A stretch of 64,000 nucleotides of DNA from Microcaldota archaeon. Lineage in GTDB: Archaea; Micrarchaeota; Micrarchaeia; Micrarchaeales; Micrarchaeaceae. The DNA is taken from the NCBI GenBank assembly GCA_021834785.1, contig JAKBRJ010000003.1, positions 11,990-75,989 on the forward strand. Reading direction: 5' to 3'. The position numbers were made by a program, and so were the translations under genes. The notes below the pieces were generated by a model. It was not told where the DNA came from. It saw nothing but the letters and a program-made list of their open reading frames with translations, and made no database searches. Shown in pieces: positions 22,347 through 31,121 of the stretch. Position 1 is the stretch's first letter; each line of letters opens with the position of its first letter.

Positions 22347-25103
22347 CTACAATCTCCAATATTTTTTATTTTTTATAAACTGTTTTTGGCTTTCTATGAT
22401 GTCCATATAGAAAAGCCTATTATCTGGTTTAAGCATCATGAGGGCCCTTGCTGCAGATTTTGGCCCAATACCATACGTCGAAAGGGCTATTATACCTCGC
22501 TGTCCGTATGATTTTATCATATTGGCCTCCTTAAGTATCTTACTCAGTTCTATCTTTTCATTGGGGCTGAGCTTTGTGCCTTTCGCCCTTTTCTTTATTA
22601 TCCTTTCATATCCTGCCTTTTCTATTGCTATCATCGGACTTCCACATCCCGGGCACAAAACCTGTCTATCTGCTTCAAGTGCCTTTATGCTTCTGGTGAA
22701 TCTAAACCCACAATACGTGCACACTAATTTTATCTCCTTTGACATCATGAATTCTACAAACGAATTGAGCAATTCATTGCTTGGTGTAAGGGGTACTATG
22801 AGCTCCTTAGTATAATACGCGGAATTAAGTATGGTCGATGTCAATGGAGACATCCTGTCAAGGTCCACCCGCACCAGCCTTACCCTGCCTGAATTTAAAT
22901 CATGCAAGAACTCCTTTACACTATCTATGTCAAAATAATTTTTCATCAATTCCCTTAACGTTTCAGCATAAGGTGGCGAATCCTTGAACAGCCTTAGCAA
23001 TCTCCTCGACATTGACTTAGATACTACTGCATCCCGGTCCACTATCCCAAAAACTTTTGCTATGGCCATGAACTTATAGACAAAAAGTTCAGTATCCTGT
23101 ACTGCATTCCTCAGGGTGTCTTCAAACGATGAAGGATTTATGGACAGCATAATGGATTTTAGGTCAATACTCCTTGGTATCTCTACGAAAACCATGTAAG
23201 GGGATGCCTTTATGTTGATGCTCCTGCCCATCTTAAGTGAAATAAGGCTGCCCAGCATCCTTGAGATTGCTTCATTGGCCAAGGTGCCTAAACCAGTATA
23301 CATGACAGTGTATTCTTGATAAGACTCTATAGGCAACGATTCCGCACTCATCATGCTGAACTGTTCTTGTTTTCTTATAAATTCTATTATTGTATGCTGT
23401 TCCTCACTTCTAAAAAGTCTGGTGTCAATGCTTTCTGGAGCGTTCAATATATTTACGAATGACTTTGCAACGCTGCGGCTTACTGGTATGTCCTCGCCGC
23501 TCCAATCCGGAACTGCCGCTTCAAGATCTGTGCTGGGTTCTACTATTATCGCATCAGAATCAATGCTTACTACCTTCCATGGCAGCCCTTTTGTTATGAA
23601 AACAGAATTCTCATCTATATTATTGGCCACAAATCTGTCGTCCAGCGTGGATATTATCCTATTGTTTATAATGCTTTTCACTAAGAATCGCTTGGAGTCC
23701 GGCAATACGCTCAAATGGTCGTAGTAGTACATCCTAGTCCTGCTCCCCGAAGAAACAATATTTCCGTCAAAACCTATCATGTGCTGCTTTCCCATAAATT
23801 CTAACAGCGATTTCAATGTGCTGCTTTCTAACTGTGAATATACTTTCGACCTGCTGATTATTGTGCCTAATTCGTCCAGCCCTATAGTGCCTTTGTCAAG
23901 CGCAATGCCGCATATCTGGTTTGCCAACACATCAAGTGCACCGGTTTGCATGCCAAATACCTCGATGCGGCCACGCATTACGTTGTGGTATACCGCTGCA
24001 GTTTCTATGGCATCGACAGCATTCAACGCTATAACCGATCCGTTTGCGCTTCTGCTGGCTGCATGCCCGCTTCTTCCTATTCGTTGCGCCAATCTAAGTG
24101 CCTGCCTCGGAGATCCATACTGTATAACCAGATCTATGCTCCCTATATCTATGCCAAGTTCAAGCGAGCTGGTCGCTATTATACTCTTCAGGGTGCCATT
24201 TTTGAAGGCATCCTCTATCCCTATCCTCTCGTTTTTATCGAGCGAGCTATGGTGTACGCCAATGCCTCCAAACGGTACGGTGCTGTCTAGGTATATCAAG
24301 CGGCTTCCCAACGCCTCTACGATCTGCCTTGTATTGCAGAATATAAGGACGGATTTAGCCATGCGTATCTCTCCAGCAATCGCATTCAATCGCGAAAGGG
24401 ATGCAGAATCCAAGCCGAATTTTTCGCCAAGGTGCGCTAAAGCCTTATCATAATGCATGGGCAACCTTATGCTGAGCTTTATATCCTTTACCTTTTTTAT
24501 TTCTGCAATCTCAAAGTGCCTGTCCCCAGATAAATATTCCCCTGCAACCTTGCTGTTGCCCACAGTTGCGCTTATCCCTATCCTCTGAAAATTAGGTGCA
24601 AGTTCCTCCAGCCTCTCTAGTGCTATTGAAAGCTGCGCACCCCTTTTGTTGAAGTAAAGCTCATGTATTTCATCAATAATTACAACCTTTACATTTTTCA
24701 GCGCGCTGCCAAGATATTTTGTCGGGAGTATGCTTTGCAATGTCTCTGGTGTTGTTATAAGCACCTGCGGCGCTTTTTTAGCCTGCCTTGACCTTTCGCT
24801 CTGTTTTGTATCGCCATGCCTTACTGCAATGCTTATGCCAATACCCCTGCAGAATTCTTCAAGCCTCTTTATCATATCCCTATTGAGCGCCCTTAATGGA
24901 GTTATGTATAATATAGAAATCCCGCTGGAGGTCCCTGCGTCTATAATCTTTTTCAGCGCGGGCAAAACTGCAGCCTCCGTTTTTCCGCTGCCTGTGGGCG
25001 CTATTATAATGCAATTATCTCCTTTTTCGATAATCGGAATGGCTAACTGTTGTATTTCCGTAAACACTTTATAGCGGCTTAAGAATGACTCATATAGATT
25101 CAA
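22347..25103 (-). CDS. lhr: Lhr-type superfamily 2 ATP-dependent helicase
   Basis: About 918 residues. RecA-like motifs: Q-motif region FTEIQQLAI, Walker A APTGSGKTEAA, DEIH box (VVIIDEIHEL), SAT motif as GISATVG, and motif VI QRIGRSGH. The large C-terminal region includes a winged-helix and the Lhr-specific domain, plus a zinc-ligand pair CTYCGF...CPGCGSP near the end. Lhr helicases act on DNA/RNA repair intermediates. TTG at 25103, after an AGGCGAT run, is preferred over a TTG at 25145 that would overlap the upstream gene by 32 bases. Confidence 0.9.
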   Translation of the reverse strand: MNLYESFLSRYKVFTEIQQLAIPIIEKGDNCIIIAPTGSGKTEAAVLPALKKIIDAGTSSGISILYITPLRALNRDMIKRLEEFCRGIGISIAVRHGDTKQSERSRQAKKAPQVLITTPETLQSILPTKYLGSALKNVKVVIIDEIHELYFNKRGAQLSIALERLEELAPNFQRIGISATVGNSKVAGEYLSGDRHFEIAEIKKVKDIKLSIRLPMHYDKALAHLGEKFGLDSASLSRLNAIAGEIRMAKSVLIFCNTRQIVEALGSRLIYLDSTVPFGGIGVHHSSLDKNERIGIEDAFKNGTLKSIIATSSLELGIDIGSIDLVIQYGSPRQALRLAQRIGRSGHAASRSANGSVIALNAVDAIETAAVYHNVMRGRIEVFGMQTGALDVLANQICGIALDKGTIGLDELGTIISRSKVYSQLESSTLKSLLEFMGKQHMIGFDGNIVSSGSRTRMYYYDHLSVLPDSKRFLVKSIINNRIISTLDDRFVANNIDENSVFITKGLPWKVVSIDSDAIIVEPSTDLEAAVPDWSGEDIPVSRSVAKSFVNILNAPESIDTRLFRSEEQHTIIEFIRKQEQFSMMSAESLPIESYQEYTVMYTGLGTLANEAISRMLGSLISLKMGRSINIKASPYMVFVEIPRSIDLKSIMLSINPSSFEDTLRNAVQDTELFVYKFMAIAKVFGIVDRDAVVSKSMSRRLLRLFKDSPPYAETLRELMKNYFDIDSVKEFLHDLNSGRVRLVRVDLDRMSPLTSTILNSAYYTKELIVPLTPSNELLNSFVEFMMSKEIKLVCTYCGFRFTRSIKALEADRQVLCPGCGSPMIAIEKAGYERIIKKRAKGTKLSPNEKIELSKILKEANMIKSYGQRGIIALSTYGIGPKSAARALMMLKPDNRLFYMDIIESQKQFIKNKKYWRL

Positions 25104-25113
25104 CAGGATCGCC

Positions 25114-27114
25114 TTATTTTTTTTGGAAATTATGGGCCTTCCCAAAAATCCCAGCGGCTATTATCAATATAATGCCCAATATTATCACTGCAATTAAACT
25201 GGGAGTGAAAAAATCAAGATAAACATCTTCCCCTCCAGAAATATTTATACTTTGCGTGGTCCCAAAGAATCTTGCACTTCCGTATACCTCGCCATATGGA
25301 ACATTATCAACAGTAAAAGTTCCGCTGCTTCCGGATGTTGTATTATATGTTGTTCCGTTATAGAACGAAAGTGACAGGTCGGCATCCACGGGCGTCCCGA
25401 AAAAGCTTTGTGTTGATATTGCAGCGTTGAATACAGGCAATTTAATCGCAATGGACGCGGTGTTGTAAGCGATTCCAACGCTTTTATTGTAGCTTAAATA
25501 AGCCCCTTTATACATTGCTCCGGATATCAGATTGCTATTATTGACGTATAGGTAAGCGTAGCCGCCAGGATATCTATATCCGTTTATGTAAAAATAACTT
25601 ACATTTATGGGGTTCCCATATGCATTTTCTCCCATTAAATTTACATGCCGCTGCAGCATGAATTCCGCCTCAAGGTCTACGCTCCCGTTTACAGTAAAAT
25701 TAAGCGCAGCGCTGGAATTTCCATTGCTCCATTTTGAAAATGCCGTCCTAAACGTGCTGTTTTCCTGTATATAGTTTTCGCTCAAAGAAACTCTTGCATT
25801 GGCTCCATCATCATACCACCCGCTTCCAGTCGCATTTCCATATGGCGTAGTCACATTGACATAATACTGTAGCGCCCAGTTTGCAGTTATAGCCTTTGGG
25901 CTGTCTACAACTAAAATCGGTCTTGGATTATCCATGCCGTTGCTCCAATTTATAAATTCTTCCCTTGAGCCATAGCCTACATATATCGAACTGCTTTTTA
26001 AGTTCAGATATGCGGTGCTATTTGCATCATACCACCCGCTTCCAGTCGCATTTCCATATGGCGTAGTCACATTGACATAATACTGCCTGACCCAAGATGC
26101 AGTTTCTGTTATATTGCTATCCATGCTGATAGATGCTGAACTGGAATTTCCTGTGTACGATCCATCGCCAACACCTTTCCACCCAATAAATTTCTCTCTA
26201 ATTCCGTTGGATATGTTTACATATTCCGGGGCGCTTATGCCTGTTGTTGCATATGCCGAATAGTTGCTATAACTGCTTATATTTCCATAACTCGATACAA
26301 TTTTAATGCTGTAACCTATCTGCCATAAAGGCGTAAGGCTCGGGACGGCAGCGACATCGGAGCCAGTCTCAAAATAGTCAACGAAATTGCCTATCTCATT
26401 TACGCCATAATTATTGCTGAGTGAGGCCTCGCTTCCCTTCCCATAGCCTATGAATGCATAACCTTCAGGCACCAAATAAAATTTTCCGTTCTTATAAAAC
26501 ATCAGGTTCTTGAACCTGACTGTCGGCATAAACACGCTATTGTTTTCGCCATCCGCATATTCTGAAAACGCGGTTGGGGGATTTGCGCCAGAAGACGAAG
26601 TTCCAAGATCAACGCTTCCTATTGGTACTCCATTCATATATATGTTCCACGTGTTTCCATCTGCCATGAACGAGTAATCATTGAACGAGCCATTCCTACC
26701 TGCAGTATTATTGCCCCCAAGCATGCCATAAAACTTACTGCCGCTATAATTCGCAGGGAAGTACTCCCAAAACCACGAAGGCTGACCTCTTTGTATATAT
26801 ATGTTGCTAGTGCATCCAAGCGACACTGTACAATTGGTTGGATAATATCCACTCTGGTTATTTATTATATATCCGGCCTGTAGGAATGCCCCATTATTAA
26901 GGTTCTCCCCAATCCAATATCCGAATGACCCATAACTGACATTTTGCGGTTTTATTGTCTGTATAAGTACGCCTGCCCCGGAGTTGAACGATGCATTATC
27001 CGATCCCCTAACTCCCGTCTGGAACCAGTACTGCGCGGAAGCTATATTGACCGCAAAGTAAAAAATCAAAACCGCAGCGAAAAGTGTATTGATAGCAGTT
27101 CTATATTTTTGCAT
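25114..27114 (-). CDS. Secreted, membrane-anchored surface protein with repeats
   Basis: 666 residues. N-terminal signal peptide (TLFAAVLIFYFAVNIASAQ), a long Asn/Ser/Gly/Tyr-rich extracellular region with many N-glycosylation sequons, and a C-terminal anchor (SLIAVIILGIILIIAAGIFG followed by a short basic tail). The middle carries about three ~70-residue units of the type YYVNVTTPYGNATGSGWYD...W, resembling the divergent InlB B-repeat family; two share a 61-bp perfect DNA repeat. Likely a cell-envelope protein. It overlaps DtdA by 14 bases at the 5' end. Confidence 0.8.
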   Translation of the reverse strand: MQKYRTAINTLFAAVLIFYFAVNIASAQYWFQTGVRGSDNASFNSGAGVLIQTIKPQNVSYGSFGYWIGENLNNGAFLQAGYIINNQSGYYPTNCTVSLGCTSNIYIQRGQPSWFWEYFPANYSGSKFYGMLGGNNTAGRNGSFNDYSFMADGNTWNIYMNGVPIGSVDLGTSSSGANPPTAFSEYADGENNSVFMPTVRFKNLMFYKNGKFYLVPEGYAFIGYGKGSEASLSNNYGVNEIGNFVDYFETGSDVAAVPSLTPLWQIGYSIKIVSSYGNISSYSNYSAYATTGISAPEYVNISNGIREKFIGWKGVGDGSYTGNSSSASISMDSNITETASWVRQYYVNVTTPYGNATGSGWYDANSTAYLNLKSSSIYVGYGSREEFINWSNGMDNPRPILVVDSPKAITANWALQYYVNVTTPYGNATGSGWYDDGANARVSLSENYIQENSTFRTAFSKWSNGNSSAALNFTVNGSVDLEAEFMLQRHVNLMGENAYGNPINVSYFYINGYRYPGGYAYLYVNNSNLISGAMYKGAYLSYNKSVGIAYNTASIAIKLPVFNAAISTQSFFGTPVDADLSLSFYNGTTYNTTSGSSGTFTVDNVPYGEVYGSARFFGTTQSINISGGEDVYLDFFTPSLIAVIILGIILIIAAGIFGKAHNFQKK
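25809..25869 (-). repeat. 61-bp perfect direct repeat, copy 1
   Basis: Identical over 61 bases to 26025-26085. The copies are 216 bases (72 codons) apart and in frame within the surface-protein gene. Identity at synonymous positions points to recent duplication or gene conversion. Confidence 0.95.
26025..26085 (-). repeat. 61-bp perfect direct repeat, copy 2
   Basis: Second copy of the in-frame repeat in the surface-protein gene. Both copies encode the conserved start of an InlB-type repeat unit. Confidence 0.95.
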
Positions 27115-27901
27115 AATCCATACCTATATCATTCAACCTACTAATTATCCTATCCCTAACCTCCTTATTTATGCCCTTCCATTCCATTACCGCAATTTCG
27201 GGCGCCCTGTTCGAGCGTAATGATGCCTGTTCAAGCATCATGTATTCGTTAAGAAAGTATTTTGGCATTATATGTGAAAATGCATACTTCCCTTCAAATG
27301 CAAGTTTTGCAAATCTTTTTGAATAGTGTGTCCCCCCTATACCTATTGCTATCTTATCAAAATTTTCGCCATCATTTTTATCTAAAAGGCAATGCATTAC
27401 GGCCTTCGCTACTGTCTCGGGACCCTCTTTTTCATTCATTCCTCCCGCGTTCCCGCCGAATTCTGCAAAAAGCGACGGCGTCTTCAAAAAAGGGCCATGA
27501 TGTGTAGCTTCATACACTACATCTGTGCCACCATAATTGAGCTGTCCCATATACTTCAATATGCTGAACATTTCTACGGGGGCGGCAAAACTCAATTCTC
27601 TTGGCCTGCCACCTAATTTATTCTCATTTGACCAATTGCCTTCTGAATGCACTGTTAACGATTTTATGCCTGCACTGCTCTTATGCATGCTTAAGAATAT
27701 TATCAAATCGGTATTGAGCTGTGCGTCTAGAAAATCAGCTTCGACAAGCGCAGAATCAATCCCTATCATATCTATATTCTCAAATCTGTAATGTTCAAAT
27801 CCGTTAAGCCTCCCTTTATATTCAAATCCGAATTCATTGCGTATAAAGCCAGCGGTTTCCATTGATATAGGGTCTGTTTCGGAGTATGCTATAAAAGGCA
27901 T
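27101..27901 (-). CDS. dtdA: D-aminoacyl-tRNA deacylase (DtdA/GEK1 type)
   Basis: 266 residues of the archaeal/plant DtdA family, which removes D-amino acids from tRNA. Landmarks include LIIFLSMHKSSAGIKSLTVHSEGNW (family: S-x-H-x-S-x-x-x-x-x-x-L-T-V-H-x-x-G-N), YEATHHGPF and AIGIGGTHYSKRF. Zinc-binding residues in the family correspond to such His clusters. It is upstream of and overlaps the surface-protein gene by 14 bases, an unusual pairing. Confidence 0.92.
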   Translation of the reverse strand: MPFIAYSETDPISMETAGFIRNEFGFEYKGRLNGFEHYRFENIDMIGIDSALVEADFLDAQLNTDLIIFLSMHKSSAGIKSLTVHSEGNWSNENKLGGRPRELSFAAPVEMFSILKYMGQLNYGGTDVVYEATHHGPFLKTPSLFAEFGGNAGGMNEKEGPETVAKAVMHCLLDKNDGENFDKIAIGIGGTHYSKRFAKLAFEGKYAFSHIMPKYFLNEYMMLEQASLRSNRAPEIAVMEWKGINKEVRDRIISRLNDIGMDYAKI

Positions 27902-27949
27902 ATTTATAATTATATAATTGCATCATTAAAAATCTAATCTGTTGAGAGC

Positions 27950-28270
27950 ATGAAAGGGGATAAAAACGCAGGTCCGCGATTTATCAGGAAAATAGAAGAC
28001 TTTAGCTGCAGCCACTGCGGTGCAATAACCAAAGGCAATGGCTATACTGACCACTGCCCTATATGTTTATGGAGCATGCATGTTGATATCAATCCCGGCG
28101 ATCGCGCTAACGAGTGCCATGGCATGATGAAACCAGTGTTTGCAATATCAGACAGAAGAGGAACGTACATGGTAACATACAAATGCACTAAATGCGGAAA
28201 AATCAAAAAAGTCAAGGCGTCCCCAAACGATAATGCAGAAATTCTAAACATGCTTCAAGCACTAAAGTAA
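27950..28270 (+). CDS. RNHCP-domain zinc protein
   Basis: 106 residues. The RNHCP signature appears as YTDHCPICLWSMHVDINPGDR (the family's RNHCP becomes TDHCP), preceded by CSHCG and followed by CHGMMKPV and CTKCGK, giving three cysteine pairs plus histidines for zinc. The family is widespread in small archaeal and bacterial genomes with no established function. It stands alone, divergent from DtdA, ahead of the nuo block. Confidence 0.85.
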   Translation: MKGDKNAGPRFIRKIEDFSCSHCGAITKGNGYTDHCPICLWSMHVDINPGDRANECHGMMKPVFAISDRRGTYMVTYKCTKCGKIKKVKASPNDNAEILNMLQALK

Positions 28271-28376
28271 CCGTATAAAATCCAGAATTAAAACAAATCT
28301 TATCGGAAATCCCGCCTGTTTATCCGGGCGGTTTGCAAATCTACACGCAGAAGCGAGTAAATGGGCAAAAGGGAGG

Positions 28377-28386
28377 CTATAAAATA
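28377..28386 (+). promoter_or_regulatory. TATA box of nuoA
   Basis: CTATAAAATA with upstream purine-rich GGGAGG, 29 bases before the nuoA ATG, so the transcript is nearly leaderless. Upstream at about 28313-28334 a GC-rich hairpin (CCCGCC/GGGCGG) may end the RNHCP transcript. Confidence 0.5.
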
Positions 28387-28414
28387 ATTAAATACTATCT
28401 AATTATGTGGGATT

Positions 28415-28777
28415 ATGCAGTTTGAAGCAATTGCCTTTATCTTCTTCATACTGTTTTCCATATTTATTCCAGTATCATTTTTATTTTCATCAAAAATGTT
28501 GCGTAAAAGATATGCAGGCAACCCTGTAAAAAATTCCCCATATGAGAGTGGCGAAGAGACCATAGGAAAAAGCCGCGATATAGACGCAGAATACTTCCCA
28601 TACTTTATAATATTTTTGCCATTCGAACTGATTGCCGTTTTTGCCATCTTGTGGTCCGCATATTCATCTTATGCTGGAAAACTTTCAGGGTTGTACGTAA
28701 TGGCATTGATTGCTCTGGCAGCCTGTTTTGCCGTATTCGGATATAAATTAATAAATGATGATCATGCAGGAAAATAA
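28415..28777 (+). CDS. nuoA: NADH-quinone oxidoreductase subunit A
   Basis: 120 residues, three membrane helices (about 5-27, 60-82 and 92-112). Family signature in the first loop: NSPYESGEETIGKSRDIDAEYFPYFIIFLPFELIAVF, matching the YESG motif and the conserved acidic helix of NuoA/NDH-3. It is one of the membrane subunits of complex I or Fpo-like enzymes. Downstream nuoB is separated from it by a 1.4-kb TnpB transposon. Confidence 0.88.
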   Translation: MQFEAIAFIFFILFSIFIPVSFLFSSKMLRKRYAGNPVKNSPYESGEETIGKSRDIDAEYFPYFIIFLPFELIAVFAILWSAYSSYAGKLSGLYVMALIALAACFAVFGYKLINDDHAGK

Positions 28778-28898
28778 GGATGAATTTTTAATAATGTGAG
28801 CGGGAAATCCCATATCATTCATGGGTGGGATGAAAGCGAACCGCAGAACAAGAAGGTATAAAAATTTAGAAATATATAGAAGAACAAAAAGGGATGTA

Positions 28899-30176
28899 AT
28901 GGAACTGAAAAGGGCTTACAAGTTCAGGATATATCCAGATGCAAAACACCAATCAGAAATAAATCTGCAACTTATACTTTCAAAGGATTTTTACAACCTC
29001 CTCCTTGAAAAGTCAATCAAGTCGCATAAAGACGGAAACAAGAAGTTCTCGATGGCAATTCTCAACAAGTTTGCAAAAGAGATAGAAAAGGACAAAAAAT
29101 ACCTGCAAATATACTCGCAGGTAAGATGCGAAATAAAATACCGCGTGCTGAAAGCATACCGGAACTTCTTCAGAAGGGTAAAAGAAAAGAAATCGGGAAA
29201 GAACGTAAAAGTCGGATTCCCGCGCTTCAAATCAAGGGACAGATATTACAGCATAATCTACCCGCAGGACAACGGCTCTTTCTCAATAAGAAAGAATAGA
29301 CTACGCGTCTCAAGGATAGGCACAATGAGGATAGAGATGCACAGGAACATTGAGGGAAAGACAAAGATGCTCACCATAAAGAGGGAAGTGGGAAACTACT
29401 ATGCGATATTCACGACCGTAAACAACATCGCACCCCCAATCATAAAAGACACGAATCCTATCGGCATCGACATGGGCCTCAACTCGTTCATCGCAATGTC
29501 GGACGGAACGAAGATTAAGAAACCGAAGTTCGCAAGGAGAAATGCGAAACGCATCGCAAAATGGCAGAGAATAATTGCGCGAAGGCATAAAGGCTCGAAT
29601 AGAAGACAGGGTGCAAAACTCATGCTTCAAAGTAAATGGGAATACGTTACAAACCAATCAAACGACTTCGCGCACAAACTGTCGGATAAGCTAATAAATT
29701 CGGGATGCACATCGTTTGCAGTGGAAAAACTCAACATAAACAACATGGTAAGGAATCACAATCTCGCGCAGGCGATTTATAACGCTTCATGGAACAGGTT
29801 CATACAAATGCTTTCATACAAGGCTGAAAGTGCCGGTATGAAGGTAATAAAGGTAGATGCAAAGGACACTACTCAGGAATGCAGCAGATGCCACTACATA
29901 AAAAAAGAGGCAGAAAAACTGACCCTAAAGGACAGAATATACCGCTGCAACGTCTGCAGCATGACAATGGACAGGGACATAAACGCATCAATAAATATAC
30001 TAGACAGAGCTTTGAACTATTCAAGTTCAAATTTTGACAGCCACGCTGTCAAAGCTACCCTCGGACAGAGGGGAAGTCACGCTCAGGGAGAGAATGTAAG
30101 ACCTCAAAAGGGGGCAGTCCTTGAAGAACTGAGAACCGATAAAACACATCCTTTGCGGGATGCAGTGACTGCATGA
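28899..30176 (+). CDS. tnpB: RNA-guided endonuclease TnpB
   Basis: 425 residues from the ATG at 28899 (MELKRAYKFRIYP, the typical TnpB N-terminus). RuvC-like catalytic residues are all present: Asp in GIDMGLNS (~191), Glu in FAVEKLNINNM (~276) and Asp in the DRDINAS motif (~358). The zinc finger CSRCHY...CNVCS is intact between RuvC II and III. It appears functional. Known TnpBs use an omega-RNA from the element's right end to cleave DNA next to a TAM and preserve the element. The C-terminal ~45 residues overlap the probable omega-RNA. Confidence 0.93.
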   Translation: MELKRAYKFRIYPDAKHQSEINLQLILSKDFYNLLLEKSIKSHKDGNKKFSMAILNKFAKEIEKDKKYLQIYSQVRCEIKYRVLKAYRNFFRRVKEKKSGKNVKVGFPRFKSRDRYYSIIYPQDNGSFSIRKNRLRVSRIGTMRIEMHRNIEGKTKMLTIKREVGNYYAIFTTVNNIAPPIIKDTNPIGIDMGLNSFIAMSDGTKIKKPKFARRNAKRIAKWQRIIARRHKGSNRRQGAKLMLQSKWEYVTNQSNDFAHKLSDKLINSGCTSFAVEKLNINNMVRNHNLAQAIYNASWNRFIQMLSYKAESAGMKVIKVDAKDTTQECSRCHYIKKEAEKLTLKDRIYRCNVCSMTMDRDINASINILDRALNYSSSNFDSHAVKATLGQRGSHAQGENVRPQKGAVLEELRTDKTHPLRDAVTA

Positions 30177-30219
30177 ACGCAGAGGAAGCCCCTGCCTTTA
30201 GGCAGGGGGAGATGTCACA
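30080..30219 (+). ncRNA. Probable omega-RNA scaffold of TnpB
   Basis: The 3' part of tnpB plus the right-end hairpin is where reRNA/omega-RNA is encoded in characterised elements. The GC-rich 8-bp hairpin at 30188-30207 ends close to the element boundary. The guide would read into the flanking sequence from about 30220, which is the 5' end of nuoB. The 5' boundary is a guess. Confidence 0.5.
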
Positions 30220-30805
30220 TTCCGAAAAAGAAATGTCGAAACTTGTAGTCGACAGCCTGAAAAAATATAAGATGCCGGTAAATGCCCTGTTTACCAAAAT
30301 GAGCGATATAACCCAAAAAAGTGCAGGGGGCCTGCTTAAATGGTCGCATTCGAATTCGCTTTGGCCGCTGCAATTTGGCCTGGCGTGTTGTGCAATGGAG
30401 CTTATGGATTTCGGGGCGTCGAGAATAGATGCAGAAAGGAAAGGATATCTGCTATTTAGGGGAACGCCGCGGCAATGCGACGTTATGATTGTTGCAGGAT
30501 GGGTGACAAAATCTATGGTGCCTAGGATAAAAAGGCTATACGAACAGATGGCATCTCCAAAATATGTGATCGCATATGGCGAATGCGCTACTGCAGGCGG
30601 CCCATGGTATGAAAGTTACAACATAATAAAAGGCATAGATCAGGTGCTGCCTGTAGACGTTTATGTCGCAGGGTGCCCGCCCAAACCCGAAAATCTGTTT
30701 GCTGCATTGATGAAATTACAAAAAAAAGTAGGTGGAAAAACCGATGGAGACAACGAAAGAAGCCTTAGTGAAAACATGCGCAGAGCTGAAGCGGGAAGGC
30801 TATGA
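30212..30805 (+). CDS. nuoB: NADH-quinone oxidoreductase subunit B
   Basis: Hydrophilic subunit carrying the terminal N2 [4Fe-4S] cluster; the CC pair in FGLACCAMELMDFG, plus later Cys in GECATAGGPW and VAGCPPKPE, are the four ligands. The first ATG (30212) lies inside the transposon right end (GGAGATGTCAC), so the start codon and Shine-Dalgarno-like AGGGGGAG come from the element. An internal ATG at 30233 would be a native alternative. The 3' end overlaps nuoC by about 60 bases. Confidence 0.93.
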   Translation: MSHSEKEMSKLVVDSLKKYKMPVNALFTKMSDITQKSAGGLLKWSHSNSLWPLQFGLACCAMELMDFGASRIDAERKGYLLFRGTPRQCDVMIVAGWVTKSMVPRIKRLYEQMASPKYVIAYGECATAGGPWYESYNIIKGIDQVLPVDVYVAGCPPKPENLFAALMKLQKKVGGKTDGDNERSLSENMRRAEAGRL

Positions 30806-31112
30806 CTATCTGAATGCAATCACCGCAGTTGACTATGCGGACCATTTGGAAGCAGTTTATATACTCTACAATACTGATAAGAAATCAGAATCCGTCATAA
30901 CCGTTATGTTGCCAATAAACGACCTAGAGTTAAACACTATAAGCAACATATATGCGGGCGCAGTATGGTATGAACGCGAGATGCAGGAAATGTTTGGAAT
31001 AAAAATAACTGGCGCAAACCAGGAGCATCTCCTTTTAGAAGAATGGAACGGCGCAGGTTACCCATTAAGGAAAGAGTTCATCTGGGGAAAAGACTATAAG
31101 AAAAAAACATGA
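30744..31112 (+). CDS. nuoC: NADH-quinone oxidoreductase subunit C
   Basis: 122 residues, a short NuoC without N- or C-terminal extension. The family core is visible as YDYLNAITAVDY, then NIYAGAVWYEREMQEMFGI (the WxERExxDxFGI motif; Asp is Gln here) and NGAGYPLRKEF (GHPLRKD-like). ATG 30744 follows GGTGG by 8 bases; a GTG at 30732 is possible. It overlaps the end of nuoB and precedes nuoD by 9 bases. Confidence 0.9.
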   Translation: METTKEALVKTCAELKREGYDYLNAITAVDYADHLEAVYILYNTDKKSESVITVMLPINDLELNTISNIYAGAVWYEREMQEMFGIKITGANQEHLLLEEWNGAGYPLRKEFIWGKDYKKKT

Positions 31113-31121
31113 TGTGAAAAA

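Larger units (their letters stand above)
28796..30219 (+). mobile_element. IS605/IS1341-type transposon carrying tnpB, inserted between nuoA and nuoB
   Basis: Left end starts GTGAGCGGGAAATCCCAT with a palindromic CCCAT/ATGGG hairpin; about 66 bases of it recur in the MITE at 10149-10255. Right end contains a perfect hairpin CCCCTGCC-TTTA-GGCAGGGG at 30188-30207 followed by GGAGATGTCAC, an ending often seen in this group. No TnpA transposase is present, so mobility would need a TnpA in trans. Left flank TTTTAATAAT is shared (TTTTAATAAY) with the MITE and may be the target/TAM. Confidence 0.82.

Noticed and set aside
28313..28334. Third copy of the transposon end near GGAAATCCCGCC
   Set aside because: Similarity to the left end is limited to a few bases; it is better explained as a GC-rich hairpin after the RNHCP gene.
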